From Rhabditoides inermis (Eukaryota > Nematoda > Chromadorea > Rhabditida > Rhabditidae): a stretch of 64,000 nt of DNA. The stretch is taken from positions 1 through 64,000 of the forward strand of contig CAWZYM010000258.1 of assembly GCA_963966185.1 (NCBI GenBank). The letters are read 5' to 3'. The translations under genes and the position numbers were made by a program. The notes beneath the pieces are model-generated. The model searched no databases and had not been told where the DNA came from. It saw nothing but the letters and a program-made list of their open reading frames with translations. This document shows, one piece after another, positions 1 through 30,135 of this stretch (position 1 is the stretch's first letter; each line of letters starts with the position of its first letter).

Positions 1-589
1 TATATTCTCTAGAAACAGTATTATATTCTCTATTGTCTATTGTCAACTTTCTAGAGACAATACTAATACTATGCTCTTGTTTGTCTACTGCATCTTTTCT
101 TCTACTGTGACAACAACTTTCTAGAGACATTACTATGTTTTCTTCTGTCTACTTTCACCTCTCGTCACCTCTTCCACTCTCACTCTCACATCTGCAGTAA
201 TCACTATCACTGCGACTTTCGAGAGACAGTTATGTCTACTCTCCCTTCTCTCTCCTCTTTTCTCTCTCCTATTCTCTCTCTCTCTCTCTCCTATTCTCTC
301 TCTTGTATACTTTCACGTCTCCGCTGCGGTGACAACAACTTTCTAGAGGACAGTACTATGGTACCTTCTGTCTACTCTTCTATTCTCACATCTGCAGTAG
401 TCACTGCGACTTTCGAGAGACAGTTATGTAAAACTTTTTTAAACCGAAAGTACTACTCTCTTCTCTACTGTCTTCTCTCCTTACTGTCTACTCTCTCACG
501 TTCTAAAAATATAATTTGACCGCCTGTGCTTGCCAAATGACATGTAAGGTGAACTCGATTCTCACCTCACCTCACTTCCACTCGACACT

Positions 590-644
590 GTACTGCATCG
601 AAAAGCGGAATTTCAGGCTGAATTTCCGCTTTTCGATGCAGTAC
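590..644. repeat. Perfect 21-bp palindrome with 13-nt loop
   Basis: The arms at 590-610 and 624-644 are exact reverse complements (GTACTGCATCGAAAAGCGGAA). The related copy near 58.9 kb has only the left arm and continues differently after GGCTGAAT. The right arm is therefore private to this copy, as expected from a local template switch during replication. Confidence 0.85.
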
Positions 645-1388
645 AATGAAACTCAAGTTTTGAGGGTAATAAACTCAAAAACATAGTTTCAACTGAAAAA
701 AGAAGCAGTACATAGTTCTATATTACGTCTACAATGACTTCGAGAAAAGAAGCCGGCTGGCGCGCCCTAACACGTTGTGCGCACGTGTGAAGGAGTTTGA
801 AACAGTTTGAGGTTGATTTGATCGTTAAAAAGCACTATCTATTGACGTCTCAAAACATTTTACTTAACTTTCAACCTTCAACTTTTCGTTTTGTCAAAGT
901 TATTCGTTGAAGATAGAAATTTTGTCTTTTTCAACTGACTTAATCCATTATTGTTATATTTAGACATATTCCTATCAAAAAGACACAAATGAGTGGAAAT
1001 GGGTCAGTGATTGCGAATGCCAACTATTCGATATCGATCGGTTGACCTGGCGGCTGGTAGCGAGCAATCCGGTGGGCGCGACCCCAGCAAGTAACGCGCG
1101 CTCAGAAAATGTCTAATACTGTATGAAGACAAAGTCCGATCGATCTGAAACTTTGACAGAAGGGCTTTTTTGCCCATAAAAGCTTAACATGGAGTGTCGT
1201 TTAGGTCACAGAAGCCGATGGTGACCAAACTGATATCAGAGATACCCTAGGGGGTCACTAGTCGAAAACCGTTTTCAAATCCACAGGACCGGCCATACGT
1301 TTCGAGATATTTACGTTTCAAATTTTGGAGCTAAACCGTGTGGATTGCTTTTGCGGTCTGTCTCTCTTTTCGCGCAGGCTGTGAAACA

Positions 1389-1462
1389 GCGGCGGTGGCC
1401 TAGTGGGTAGAGCGGTCGCTTGCCAAGCGGTTGGTGTGGGTTCGCTCCCTGTCGACGCATTT
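1389..1462 (+). other. tRNA-like Pol III promoter segment, left arm
   Basis: The segment has an A-box-like TGGCCTAGTGG, a B-box-like GGTTCGCTCCC and a plausible anticodon arm between them (CTTGCCAAG, which would be a GCC anticodon). TTTT follows shortly after as a weak terminator. It lies inside a transposon arm and its acceptor stem does not pair convincingly, so it is called tRNA-derived rather than a functional tRNA gene. Confidence 0.55.
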
Positions 1463-1733
1463 CGTTTTGCCGACACTTCCCAGACTTGTACTTTTTGGTG
1501 ACAATTAGGAAGTCGATAGGAAACTATCTTTCATATTTTTTTCAAACTAAAACGGTCATAATTGTTGTTACAGCTATGTACAAAACGTTTACTATCATTA
1601 AAACTCCATTTCATAAAAAAAATCGATGAAAAATACCTACAAGACTTCCACAGCATCCCTCGCCATGCATGACTCACACCATTGCCACAAAAAAGTCAAA
1701 GTCTGGGAAGTGTCGGCAAAACGAAATGCCTCG

Positions 1734-1805
1734 ACAGGGAGCGAACCCACACCCAACCGCTTGACAGGCGACCGCTCTACCCACTAGGCCACCGCCGCTG
1801 TTTCA
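1734..1805 (-). other. tRNA-like Pol III promoter segment, right arm
   Basis: This is the inverted partner of the left-arm segment. It keeps the same A-box and B-box words on the minus strand but has a changed anticodon arm (CCTGTCAAG). The two tRNA-like segments face each other across the spacer. Confidence 0.55.
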
Positions 1806-2447
1806 CAGCCTGCGCGAATAGAGAGACAGGACGCAAAAGCAATTCACACGGTTTATCTAAAAAAAAATTGAAACGTAAATATCTCGAAACGTATGGCCGG
1901 TCCTGTGGATTTGAAAACGGTTTTCGACTAGTGACCCCTTAGGGTATCTCTGATATCAGTTTGGTCACCATCGGCTTCTGTGACCGAAACGACACTCCAT
2001 GTAAGTTTACAAAATGGACCCTCTATCTCGTCTGTACGAAAAGTCGATCATATTCGCCATATTTGGTGACTTTTCAAAAAAGGAAACCAGTTTCTATAAT
2101 CTATTATACGTAATCTTTCTTCTATTCAATTTTTATAAAAATCGAAGATCATGAATTTTGGGTGCATTTTGGGTACATTCGCCTATTTGGGCATGAAGAT
2201 GAGGTCACAGGCAGCTGGTATCGCGGCTATCGACTTTTTCTAGGTCGATTCACCTACTCTCCAAATTTGGTTCTCACTGAAGTATTTTGAAATTTTTCTT
2301 CATAGTTAAGAGATTAGGTGATAACTATGATTAGGAGATCGCTATTGACGAGATATTTGGAATTTTGCGTTCTCAGGTATTGAAGAAACTTTCTAGAAAA
2401 AAATGAGTAGTTAGAGTAGACTTTGAAAAGAGATATCTCTCCGGAAG

Positions 2448-3003
<556 letters not shown>

Positions 3004-3032
3004 CCATAGTAAATATTAGTATGAAAGGGGAA

Positions 3033-3087
3033 CTAGCCCGAGCGGCGCTGGCGCGCCGCTCGGGCTAGAGCCGCCTTCGGCGGCCTC
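3033..3087. repeat. CTAG-bounded GC-rich hairpin plus TTCG hairpin
   Basis: Positions 3033-3068 form a perfect 16-bp stem with a TGGC loop that begins and ends with CTAG. A second small hairpin with a CTTCG loop (GCCGC/GCGGC stem) follows directly. Related CTAG hairpins occur at 55,233, 57,267 and 59,962. Confidence 0.85.
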
Positions 3088-3215
3088 AACTCTCAAACAT
3101 TAAAACTGAAATCATCACTCAAATCTAATTTCATAACTAAAATATGTCCACAAACCTCTTATCCAACTAAGAAGTACATTATATAACAATATACCAAAAT
3201 TGAAGACAATTGAAC

Positions 3216-3575
3216 GTTGTTTACAAATTTGTTTACTTGTTTACACTTTATGTATACAACATTTTTGAACTCGCCTCCAAGTCTACTACACGTTACACAT
3301 CTTTAAAACACGTTTTCAGGTTGTTTACACATTTGTTTACTTGTTTACAACAACTGTAAACAACATTTTTGAACTCACCAAGAATGTTACTAAACATTTC
3401 ACATCTTTAAAACACATTTTCAAATTGTTTACGAAGTTGTTTACTTGTTTACATCATCTGTAAACAACATTTTTGAACTCGCCTCCAAGTCTACATCATT
3501 TTAGATACCTTCATAACAAACTCTAAAGTTGTTTACAAAGTTGTTTACTTGTTGACAATTAAGTAAACAACAACA
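3216..3575. repeat. 104-bp minisatellite rich in TTGTTTAC
   Basis: There are about three and a half units with a period near 104 bp (starts near 3216, 3320, 3424 and 3528). Each unit has two or three TTGTTTAC words, and most have an opposing GTAAACAA. The octamer appears 14 times in either orientation in about 350 bp. TTGTTTAC contains the core bound by FOXO/DAF-16-type forkhead factors. The repeat could be regulatory by chance alone. Confidence 0.85.
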
Positions 3576-3589
3576 TCGCTGACTTACTG

Positions 3590-5000
3590 AAATGGAGTGT
3601 GTGAGAGGAGAGAGGAGGCTAGTCTTATTGGAGATTGCGGGACTGCCAGGGGCACGAATGTAGGTCGATGGCGAGTCAGAGTGGCGGATGGCGGAAAGCG
3701 ACCTAAAAAGTAGAAAGGGCGAGATATTGGAATGAGAGACGCCTCCTATGCTTCAGAGTCAAGTTCGTACTTCTGGTTTTGGGCCGGGTTTCTTGCTTTG
3801 ATCTGCAGCGCCGAGTTTGCCGTTGTGACATATGTACGAGACAGGACTTGGTGTTGCACAGTTTGTCGTACACTCCGGTTACTGCAAAAAGAGGTTGCGG
3901 AGAGAAGAGGCCGGGCTTGTAAATGACAGTTACGCGGATGACCGAAGATCGGACACAGTGCCGGAGGGCACTGGCGAGTTCGTCATTGACAAAAAAAGAG
4001 ACGGGGAATGGGAAGAGACTCACGAGAGGGGGGCAGAAGAGAGAAGGGAAAGGCGGGACGCACCGAAACGGGGGCGACTCACACCAGGTGGCTCACCTTC
4101 ACCTACCGTATACCCGTTATGTTCGCAGATTGCTCTCGCCATCTCGGTCGACTCACACTGGTATGCAGGAGACGAGACGAACTGAGCTGTGTTAATGGTG
4201 GAACTCACAATGTTCTTCTTCATGTGAGATGGATGAGCACGAGGATGTTTCTGTTCGCGGCATTGCGACTTGGTGACGAAATGACTTGCGACAGTACTAA
4301 CACCATAGTTTATGTACAAAATCAGAGTGTTACACGGCTTTTAAAAAAAAATATTCACACTTTTTGTGCAGTAAAAATTCATACTCTTTTTTATTGCAAC
4401 TTGACATTCTGTTCATTCTGTGATTTTTAGAGTTCGGAAACATGAGTGTCAAATTTCATTTGAACAAACTTGCTCTGAGAAAACAAAAAAAAACTGAAGT
4501 CAGTGAAAAACAGCTTCTTTCTTCTGTCGATAATAGTCATAAACGTCGAAGCTAGTATAGCAACGAAATTGGTCTTTTTCATGTCGCTAGTCGCTAATCG
4601 CTCACATCCGTTCTTCTGCTACATAGGTGTCCTACCCGTTCGAAGTGTGCAACTCACAACTTGTTTTTTGATATACACGCTCGTTATGACGTTGTGGATT
4701 GCAAAACTTTTAAATGAAATTGTTTCGAAATTATCATACTTATTTTGCGAATATGGATGAACAATGAAGTTGATTGGCTTCTTGTATTCAAAAACGTTGA
4801 CTGAAAGTTTTTCGGTTAGAGATGACATTGCCTATGTGCGTTTCCGACTAGTAAGTAATAGTAGTCTTAGAGATATGTGCGACGCATACGAGATTCTGAG
4901 AACCCACTTCACACCATTTTCGTTTGTCACGCCCTCTTCCTCTTTCTCTCTCCCTCTTCTTCCCTTTCTATGCCTGCTCCTCTCTCTCTGTCTTTCCCCA

Positions 5001-5037
<37 letters not shown>

Positions 5038-5755
5038 ATCTCTCTCTCTCTTTCTTTCTCTCGTTCTCGCTCTCTCTTATCTCTTCTCTCTCTTCTCTCT
5101 CTCTCCTCTCGCTGTCTCGCTGTCTTCCTTTCTCTCTCTTCTCTCTTCCCCTAATTCACTTATGCCTATACGCTCTGGCCGAATCTCTCTTTCATCTGTC
5201 AGTCTTTTTCCGCGAACCGCAGGCGGAGCATATCGCATATTCATATAGTTTCTATGACTCTTTTTTACACATTAAGTCACCATGAATAAAAACACTACTT
5301 TTGTGGTGCTACTAGAAAAATATGTATTTGTCATATGTATGAGATTTGAATTCATGTTGATTCACCGCACATGTAGATGTGTAGATGCATGTATATTTGT
5401 GTTTTCTGTGATTTGTTGAGCTTTCTTTTTTTATGTTTTTTCAACTGTGTGAAAACTGCCGTTATGATTTACTTGCACACTTCGACTCTCGTTTTTCACT
5501 GCTTCTTGTTTATTAGTGAGTTCCGAGTTAGATTTTGTGTACAAACGTAAAAGATTTTACTGTGTTTTTCTTTTCCACTCTCGCGTATCATGCTTTTTTC
5601 GAACGTTCTAAGAATGATTCTACTTTCGATGTTGAAACAAGTTATCACTGATTACTTGTCTATAATCACGTCTTCACACTTTCACTCTGCACATTATCGG
5701 TCCAGTATTTTGTATTTTGTCTCAAACTTTTTTCTTGTGTTAACAGTCTAATCTT
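3590..5755. other. No gene recognised; CT-rich patch at 4945-5150
   Basis: Short open frames exist here on both strands (for example 3703-4023 minus and 4008-4430 plus). None has a recognisable domain, and they overlap one another. A CT-rich low-complexity patch covers about 4945-5150. The rest looks like AT-rich intergenic sequence. Confidence 0.5.
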
Positions 5756-7086
5756 TAACTGCTACGCACCGACCAGCTCTGCGACGGAAGGACGAGAAGG
5801 AACAGTTCTACTGCGACCTGAGGAAGCTGGATAAGGAGGAGAAAGCTTGCTACAAGATAGTCTGCAGCGACTTCAACGCCAAGCTCGGAACTCGCGAACA
5901 TGGCGCGTTCAGAGTGGGGCCGCACGGATACGGAGAGCGGAACGAGGAGGGCGACCGACGGACCGACTTCATCGAAGAGATCCGTCTCTTCCACAGCAAC
6001 AGCTTTTCTCTCGAAGCCGAGCCGGAGGAAGTGGACGTGAAGATCGCCTAACGGACGATTGCCTGGCGAGCGACCGCCTGCTACTCGCCGACGCCGACGT
6101 GGTCGCCCCCTTTTCTATAGGCAACCACAGACTCCTTCCAGCTAGGTATCCCAGACCACTTTCTATGTCAGGGCACCCGGCACGCGGCAACCCAATTCGC
6201 CCCTCACTGTGCGATGCGGAGTGAAGCAAGAAGACACTGTCTCTCTAGTGCTCTTCACTGCTGCGCTGGACGTCGTCTTCCGCCAACTCTACTGGAGCGA
6301 CAACGGCCTTCGAGTGGACGGAGAGAAGCTGAACCATCTGCGCTTCGCTGACGACATTGTGCTGATCACAGAGACCACGGCGGAGGCTGATCGCTTGCTG
6401 ATCGAGCTGAACACGGAGAGCGAGACGGCCGGGTTGCGCATCAACATTGGCGATACGCAGATCATTCAAAACGAGCAGGCTGGGACTATCCATCTTTCCG
6501 GCCAGGCAATCGAAGAGGTGGAGGAGTACATCTACCTCAGACGGGCCATAAACGCAAAGAACACCCTCACTTCGGAGCTGGCAAGGAGAACGAGAGCAGG
6601 ATGGCCGGCATTTGGCAACATCAAGGAAACACTGGGCACGCTGAACGACAAACACCTCGAGGCGAACCTCTTCAACACGTGCGTACTCCTCGCACTGTGT
6701 TACGGCTCAGAGACGTGGGCCTACACTACCAACACGCTCGGCCGCATCCAGACCGCACACTGCGCAATGGAGCGACAGATGCTGGGATACTCACTCTAAC
6801 AGCGAGACGAGGGACTGAGCAGCGAGGACATGCGGGCAAAGTCCGCGTTGACCGAGCCAAGCCGGACACATACAAAGGAGGACGGACGGGCGATGGACAC
6901 GGGCGACTACCGATTGGAGGCCGCGCAACGTCACTCGAGAACCCGGACGGCCGCCAACCCGCTGAGCAGATTTTGTCCGCAATAAAACAAAACTGTTTTT
7001 CGGGTGTAGGAACGACTACAAGCAGTGGGCAACTGCAGCTAAAAACCGTTCACTGTGGCGAAAGATGGGCTCCGCGCTTGCAAGCT
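5756..7086 (+). pseudogene. Decayed RTE-type non-LTR retrotransposon (endonuclease + RT remnants)
   Basis: The first part (5760-6055) keeps endonuclease signatures: CYAPTSS, the catalytic-type DFNAKLG, and the G-Y-G-ERN-EG run typical of the exonuclease-endonuclease-phosphatase domain of RTE/CR1-like LINEs. A frameshift lies near 5790 and a stop near 6050. The endonuclease tail resumes in another frame (PFSIGNHRLLPAR). The reverse transcriptase starts abruptly at 6209 with GVKQEDTV and keeps the FADD catalytic box (LRFADDIVLI) and downstream thumb-like sequence. The fingers are missing, so several hundred bases were deleted. A TAA follows MLGYSL at 6799. C-terminal RTE sequence continues to about 7085, ending in a W-A-NRSLW motif. 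This is a dead copy. Confidence 0.82.
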
Positions 7087-7834
7087 GAAGGAGCATTCAA
7101 GTATTCAAGTAAAATGACCAAAAACCATTTTTTCATTTATATTTCACATGCGCACTAGGCGACAAGCCAGTTTTTTTCGCGTTTTTTCTTTCCTTTTTTT
7201 CTTCTTGTTGCCTACTTCTCCCGTGCACTTGTCTTGCACCTCAAGTGCAGTGAGCCAGCCTATTGCTTCCGGCTGCGAAGAAAAACAGAGATTGGGAAGT
7301 GAGAGGTAGTGAGGTAGTTACAGCGGACAATGCTCGCTACATATGACTGCAACTTACTACATGAGTATCATTTGTGAGTTATGTACGTGTGTATGTTGAA
7401 CGTGACAGTGAACTATTAAAACTCCATCACCCTAGTTTATCCATAATGTGTGATTGATGAAGCTGAATAGAGCAATGAGATAACAGAAAAAGAAAGAGAG
7501 ATGTGAAGAGAAAGAGAGAGAAAGGGGGAGAGAGAGGGAGATGAAGAGATAATGAGATTGTATATGCATACATCTATTAGCTTCTGCTCTGTAAGAATAC
7601 TAAACAGAGATCATTAGTTCCGATTATTGTAGTGCAAGAAATGCAAGACACATCCTGTACATACAAGTTGAAAAGTTGAATGAAATTATGAACTTTAACG
7701 TAAGCAATTATACTACATTGTCTCGTTAAAGTACTTGCGTAAGTATTTTCTATTTACGCATTTTTTAAAGAATTTTTCTGTAACAATTTTTTTCTGAAGT
7801 TGACGTTTAGTAATATTAACACAAACCTGCATGT

Positions 7835-7879
<45 letters not shown>

Positions 7880-8416
7880 CTCTCTTCCTTTTGCAATTTT
7901 GTCTCTCTCTCTTTTCTAATTTGTTTTGTTATTGACTTTTGTGGGTCTGTGTGTTTGTTTTTGTCAACGACACATTTATATGCATTTGTTTTTGGTTGCA
8001 TCATGAGAAAAGACAAAAAAAGGATATATTTACGGATGAACCTATGTTCGCTTTTAATGACTAAATGCCCTATTCTCAATAATTTTCAAGCTACATAGAT
8101 GAAACAAACCGACTAAAGTTAGCACACGCTTTCCGAGACATGTTTACCTTTTTTTATTTTGACAAATTTAATTCAATTAAAAAAAAAGTTTAGGTGGATA
8201 ATTTGAGTTTTCGTTTACATGTCAAGGTGTTGTTCTTGAACTCTTTCGGAATAAAAAAAAATACCAGAGGCAATATTCACATTATTATTCGCTGATTATT
8301 CTCTTTTCTAACTGAATAGTTTTATGTCTCTCCAACTCTTTCTCTCTCTTTCTCTCTCTCTCTCTTTTTTCTCTCTCTCTCTTTCTCTTTCTCTTTCTCT
8401 CTCTCTCTCTCTTTCT

Positions 8417-8456
<40 letters not shown>

Positions 8457-8663
8457 TTTTCTGCGGGCGGAGCTTCTACGCGCAATCTCATATTTGAGTA
8501 TCTTTGTGGAGTGTTGTCATTGAAGTGTTGTCAGACGCTGTTCTTTCCGAATGCCGTCTCACCGAACAAAATAACTCATTCTTTCGTTTGTCACACAATT
8601 TGATTTCTATGGAACACTCGTCGTTCATCTTTTTTTGCTTGTTTTGCCCAATTTGATTAGTTG
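7087..8663. other. Intergenic, with (CT)n tracts at 7837-7873 and 8336-8460
   Basis: I recognise no gene. Purine-rich GA words lie at 7485-7545. Pyrimidine-rich CT tracts at 7837-7873 and 8336-8460 generate the arginine/glutamate-rich minus-strand open frames, which are not credible proteins. Confidence 0.6.
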
Positions 8664-8823
8664 AAGGTAGTGTACCCTCTGATTCTGATCGCATGAAGTG
8701 TTTTACCAGTTTATTGCTTATTCTTTGTTAGTTATCCCATAACATTAAAGTTAAAAATTCAAAAAAAACTACAATATTTAAATGATTTTTGAAGTTATCA
8801 GAGTTCAGAGGGTACGCCACCTT
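8664..8823. mobile_element. 160-bp MITE-like inverted-repeat element
   Basis: The ends are about 26-bp imperfect inverted repeats: AAGGTAGTGTACCCTCTGA at 8664 and its near reverse complement (TCAGAGGGTACGCCACCTT) ending at 8823. The interior is AT-rich and non-coding. No clear target duplication was identified. Confidence 0.65.
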
Positions 8824-10177
8824 TAAGTGTCACCGGTGTCTTTTCTTGAAAAGCGTTTCGCATGCGGAACCTATTGCCTCGACGACTCAAAGTAGTTAGC
8901 GCAGGTAATTATGCGGTTCAGCGGGTTCGCGCCGTGCGATACGTATACGTGCCGACCGGAGCGGCGGCGATGAATCGACTTCCACGCCGTCTGGTCGTGA
9001 CTCAACACCGTACCGGTCTATCCTATCTCGTGTTTCAGCGTTCATTTTCATATAGTCAGACGCGTCATTCGTTTCTTCTCGTATGTACACTATTGCGCAT
9101 TCGTTTCGGGAAACATCTCGTTGGCAAGTAACCTAGTTAGGCCCACCTATTCATACGTCTCTCGCGATGAACGACGGCCAAATTGTACGAGCTTCGATGC
9201 GTTAGTTTTTTTTATGTTATTCTGTAAGCTTTTTTTCGTGACAAGTATGCATTCTTGTTTTTGTTCATGCATGTGTTTGCTCTCTCCTTTTTGAATGTGC
9301 GTCTTTCTTTCGGCGTTATAGAACACTTCTCATCCGTTTTCCTCCCTCTCCTTCATTCTGTCTCCGCCCTTTGCCTTTCTCTTTAAAATAACACCATGAA
9401 ATCAGAGAGGGCACGACTCTTCACTGATTAGATTACTGCAACACGGAAGAGCCCATTGACTGAATTGTTTTTTCCTAATTGAGAAGTGATATCACTTCAT
9501 GTTTTGCCTATCGGTTTGAGTGGGTGGGTATTAAAGACTAGTTATAAAATTTCGGAAAGCCCTGTGGCAAAGTTCGAAACATTTTGATAGTGGCGACCAG
9601 TCTGACGAGGCCTCATCTGTATTCACTGAGAAGTTTGTCGATAGCCGCATATTGCGAATAGTACTAGCTTTTTCTTGAAACCAGAACGCACATTCTGTCT
9701 TAATGGTTATTTATCCATGCGAGCACACTGCAATTATGTTTGAAACACTATCAGTCACATGAATAATGTTCAGTTTCACTCTCGCTGGTCTGTGTGAGAT
9801 GCTAGTAATCAGTTAACCTTTTCGTTTCTATCCAGGCTGAACGTGCACTTTTGTTTCTTACATGTTTTGCGCCACTTTGGACTTTGCTCTAGTACAATCT
9901 AATTGCACTCGTTTCCGCAACACTCCCACTCTGATAGACAGCGCTTACTCGGAGTCCACATAGGGCTCTAGGTAGTCTACGTCTTTTGGCAATACACGAG
10001 CCGCGTTGGCGTTGGCAGGTTGATTTCCACATGACCGATTCACACCGCACGCCCACCTCAACACCTCTCAATGCCGCTTCAAAACAATCCCTGCTTGTTG
10101 ACACATACTCGGTTTCCGTTTATGCATCGATGTTTTGTCACGTCTCATTTTTCACCGGTACAAATCGGGTTTTCTAG
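8824..10177. other. No gene recognised upstream of the first Sre gene
   Basis: The 8862-9131 plus frame is GC-richer than its surroundings and arginine-rich, but matches no family I know and lacks splice-consistent extension. The region probably contains the promoter of the Sre gene and possibly a small 5' exon for it. Confidence 0.4.
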
Positions 10178-10246
10178 CGAAAACACGCCGTTGTCGTGTG
10201 TCGTGATGTCGGAAAGTGCCACGTGTCGAGCGTGTTGATTGAAGAC

Positions 10247-16328
<6,082 letters not shown>

Positions 16329-16946
16329 GCGACTACTATGTATGTCAAAAATATCTGCTTTCTTCTCTCTGAAAAGTTACATCTGAGATCACAACATGTC
16401 AATATAGCAGTTTTTTACAGTTCCTTATCACCTTCGAATACCTAATTGTTCATACGCGTGTTCTTTTTATGTACGTTTGTGGTAAGAGCTGGATTGTTTT
16501 GTGATGAGTTCATGAGTTAGTGTTTTTATTCATATGAACTTCACAACAACAAAAATCTCGAGTTGCCGAAGTTGTTGCTGTGAAGTTTATACTCACTTAA
16601 TACTTATATATTGGTGTTGTGATTTCATTTTATCTGAGATTACTACAGGGCCAAGTGTATTTTTCGTTCATGTTCGTTCAGAACTCTTATGTTTCATGAA
16701 CAATGCTCATAGAATGATGAGACGTACACGATGAAATGTATGTATTATTCAAAAATAAAATTATGCATAAATAACTGTACAACGTGCATGAAAGACGTCG
16801 ATATTAAGCACAAGAAAGAGATTTTGCGGATTTCATTGTAAGTAACTTTGAAATCACAAAAGACTGTCCCTGAAACGGGACATACTACGGTAGACATGCG
16901 TGGGTAGGTGAGCAAAGTCGTGTCGTTCCTGACTCTTGGTGCCAGC
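16329..16946. other. Tail-to-tail intergenic space
   Basis: This 618-bp gap separates the stop codons of two convergent genes and must hold both 3' UTRs. An AATAAA at about 16,755 on the plus strand could serve the Sre gene. Nothing else was recognised. Confidence 0.5.
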
Positions 16947-29205
<12,259 letters not shown>

Positions 29206-29224
29206 AGTGGAAGAGGCTCGATCA

Positions 29225-29240
29225 CCTGAACACAGTCGCA
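29225..29240 (-). promoter_or_regulatory. Candidate trans-splice acceptor of the Mesh-like gene
   Basis: On the minus strand GTGTTCAG ends 20 nt before the start codon at 29205. In nematodes, an acceptor-like site this close to an ATG without an upstream coding exon is often the spliced-leader addition site. This is inferred only from position and the acceptor consensus. A 5' non-coding exon is the alternative. Confidence 0.4.
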
Positions 29241-30135
29241 AGTGAGAAGGCGGTGTTGTGTGCTCATTTCGAATACGCGCTAACGATTCATTTCGAATAC
29301 GCGCTAACAAGAGCAGTACAGAAATAAGCAGATCGAGAATGCGAGGACAAGAGACAAGAAGTCATGCGTTGTTCCCACTCTTGACAATCTCGAAATAGCC
29401 AGAGAAAGGCAACGTTCAGTGTTTGGTCTCGCCGGAGAGACAAAAAAAAACGTCGAAGAAAAATGAGCGACATTGACTTGATGGTAACATGAGCAGTTGA
29501 GCAGGATGTGAAAAGCGCAGTAAGAAATTGTGAGACGAAAAGTGAGAATGACGGAATAGTAATGTACGTAGTGGCAGTGCAGCAGAAGAGAGTACGTGAT
29601 GTGTTTGTCTGACGGGACCACTGGAGTCTCTAGAGGTGTGTGCTCAAACAGGCCCCGAGGGTCCCCTCCCAACACTCTCTTCGTCTCGCTGCTCTCTCCA
29701 AACAGAGTGCACACTCATCGCCCACTCGTCTGACCTTCTCCATATCACACACTCCCTCGAGCTTGCGCAAACATTGACTCTGGGTTCATTACCGGAACGG
29801 TGTTCCCAGAGGTCAGTGGGCGGGACTTGGCCACGGCTGCACCAATCAGGGAGAAGCGCCGATTTGCAAACAAGTGCCGATACAGTAGGCAAACCGAATC
29901 AGCTTTATGTCAATAGCGGGATTAGCTCATCAAATGTCATAGCTGAAGGAGACTGAAGACTACTGAAAACTGCAGTGTGCAAGAAAAGCCGTAGAATTTT
30001 TCAATCGCCAGCTAAACCAGATAAAAAACTTTTTTATTTAACACGTCACACTACTAACTACAACTGCGCGTAAGAGACATTAAAATTCACACGTTTTCGA
30101 ACTCTGTTAATACTGTTTAACTCTGCTACTGTGTT
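29241..30135. other. Intergenic between prominin-like and Mesh-like genes
   Basis: About 0.9 kb separates the prominin stop from the Mesh start, both on the minus strand. It must contain the prominin 3' UTR and the Mesh promoter or trans-splice region. Open frames here (for example 29304-29714 minus) show no recognisable domain. Confidence 0.5.

Larger units (their letters stand above)
1188..2001. mobile_element. 814-bp foldback element with ~310-bp inverted arms and tRNA-like cores
   Basis: The element begins and ends with the inverted word CATGGAGTGTCG. Its arms are about 310 bp (1188 to about 1505, and about 1688 to 2001) and are nearly identical in inverted orientation around a spacer of about 180 bp. 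It is flanked by TAA at 1185-1187 and 2002-2004. Two empty sites in the window (near 56,772 and 59,465) read straight through AAGCTTAAGTTTAC, which shows that TAA was duplicated on insertion. A 3-bp TAA duplication fits PIF/Harbinger-type MITEs, although such long arms are unusual. No transposase is encoded. Each arm holds a tRNA-like segment pointing to the centre. Confidence 0.9.

Noticed and set aside
1389..1462. Functional glycine tRNA gene
   Set aside because: A and B boxes are present but the acceptor stem is not convincing, and the segment is duplicated in inverted orientation within a transposon.
3033..3068. Helitron 3' terminus
   Set aside because: The hairpin ends in CTAG, but Helitrons have CTRR after, not within, the stem. 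No 5' TC end or A/T insertion point was found.
4764..5285. Serine/leucine-rich frames over CT tracts here and at 8.3, 12.2, 20.2, 22.8, 57.7 and 60.4 kb
   Set aside because: Low-complexity translation of CT/GA dinucleotide repeats. Some overlap real exons of other frames.
6209..6799. Intact reverse transcriptase gene
   Set aside because: The 5' portion of the domain is deleted and the element has frameshifts and stops on both sides, so it is only a relic.
8862..9131. 89-codon GC-rich plus frame as a possible first exon of the Sre gene
   Set aside because: Its sequence does not resemble an Sre N-terminus and no good donor links it to 10.2 kb.
29304..29956. Open frames upstream of the Mesh-like gene as a separate small gene
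   Set aside because: No family resemblance and heavy overlap between strands. Best read as promoter and UTR sequence.
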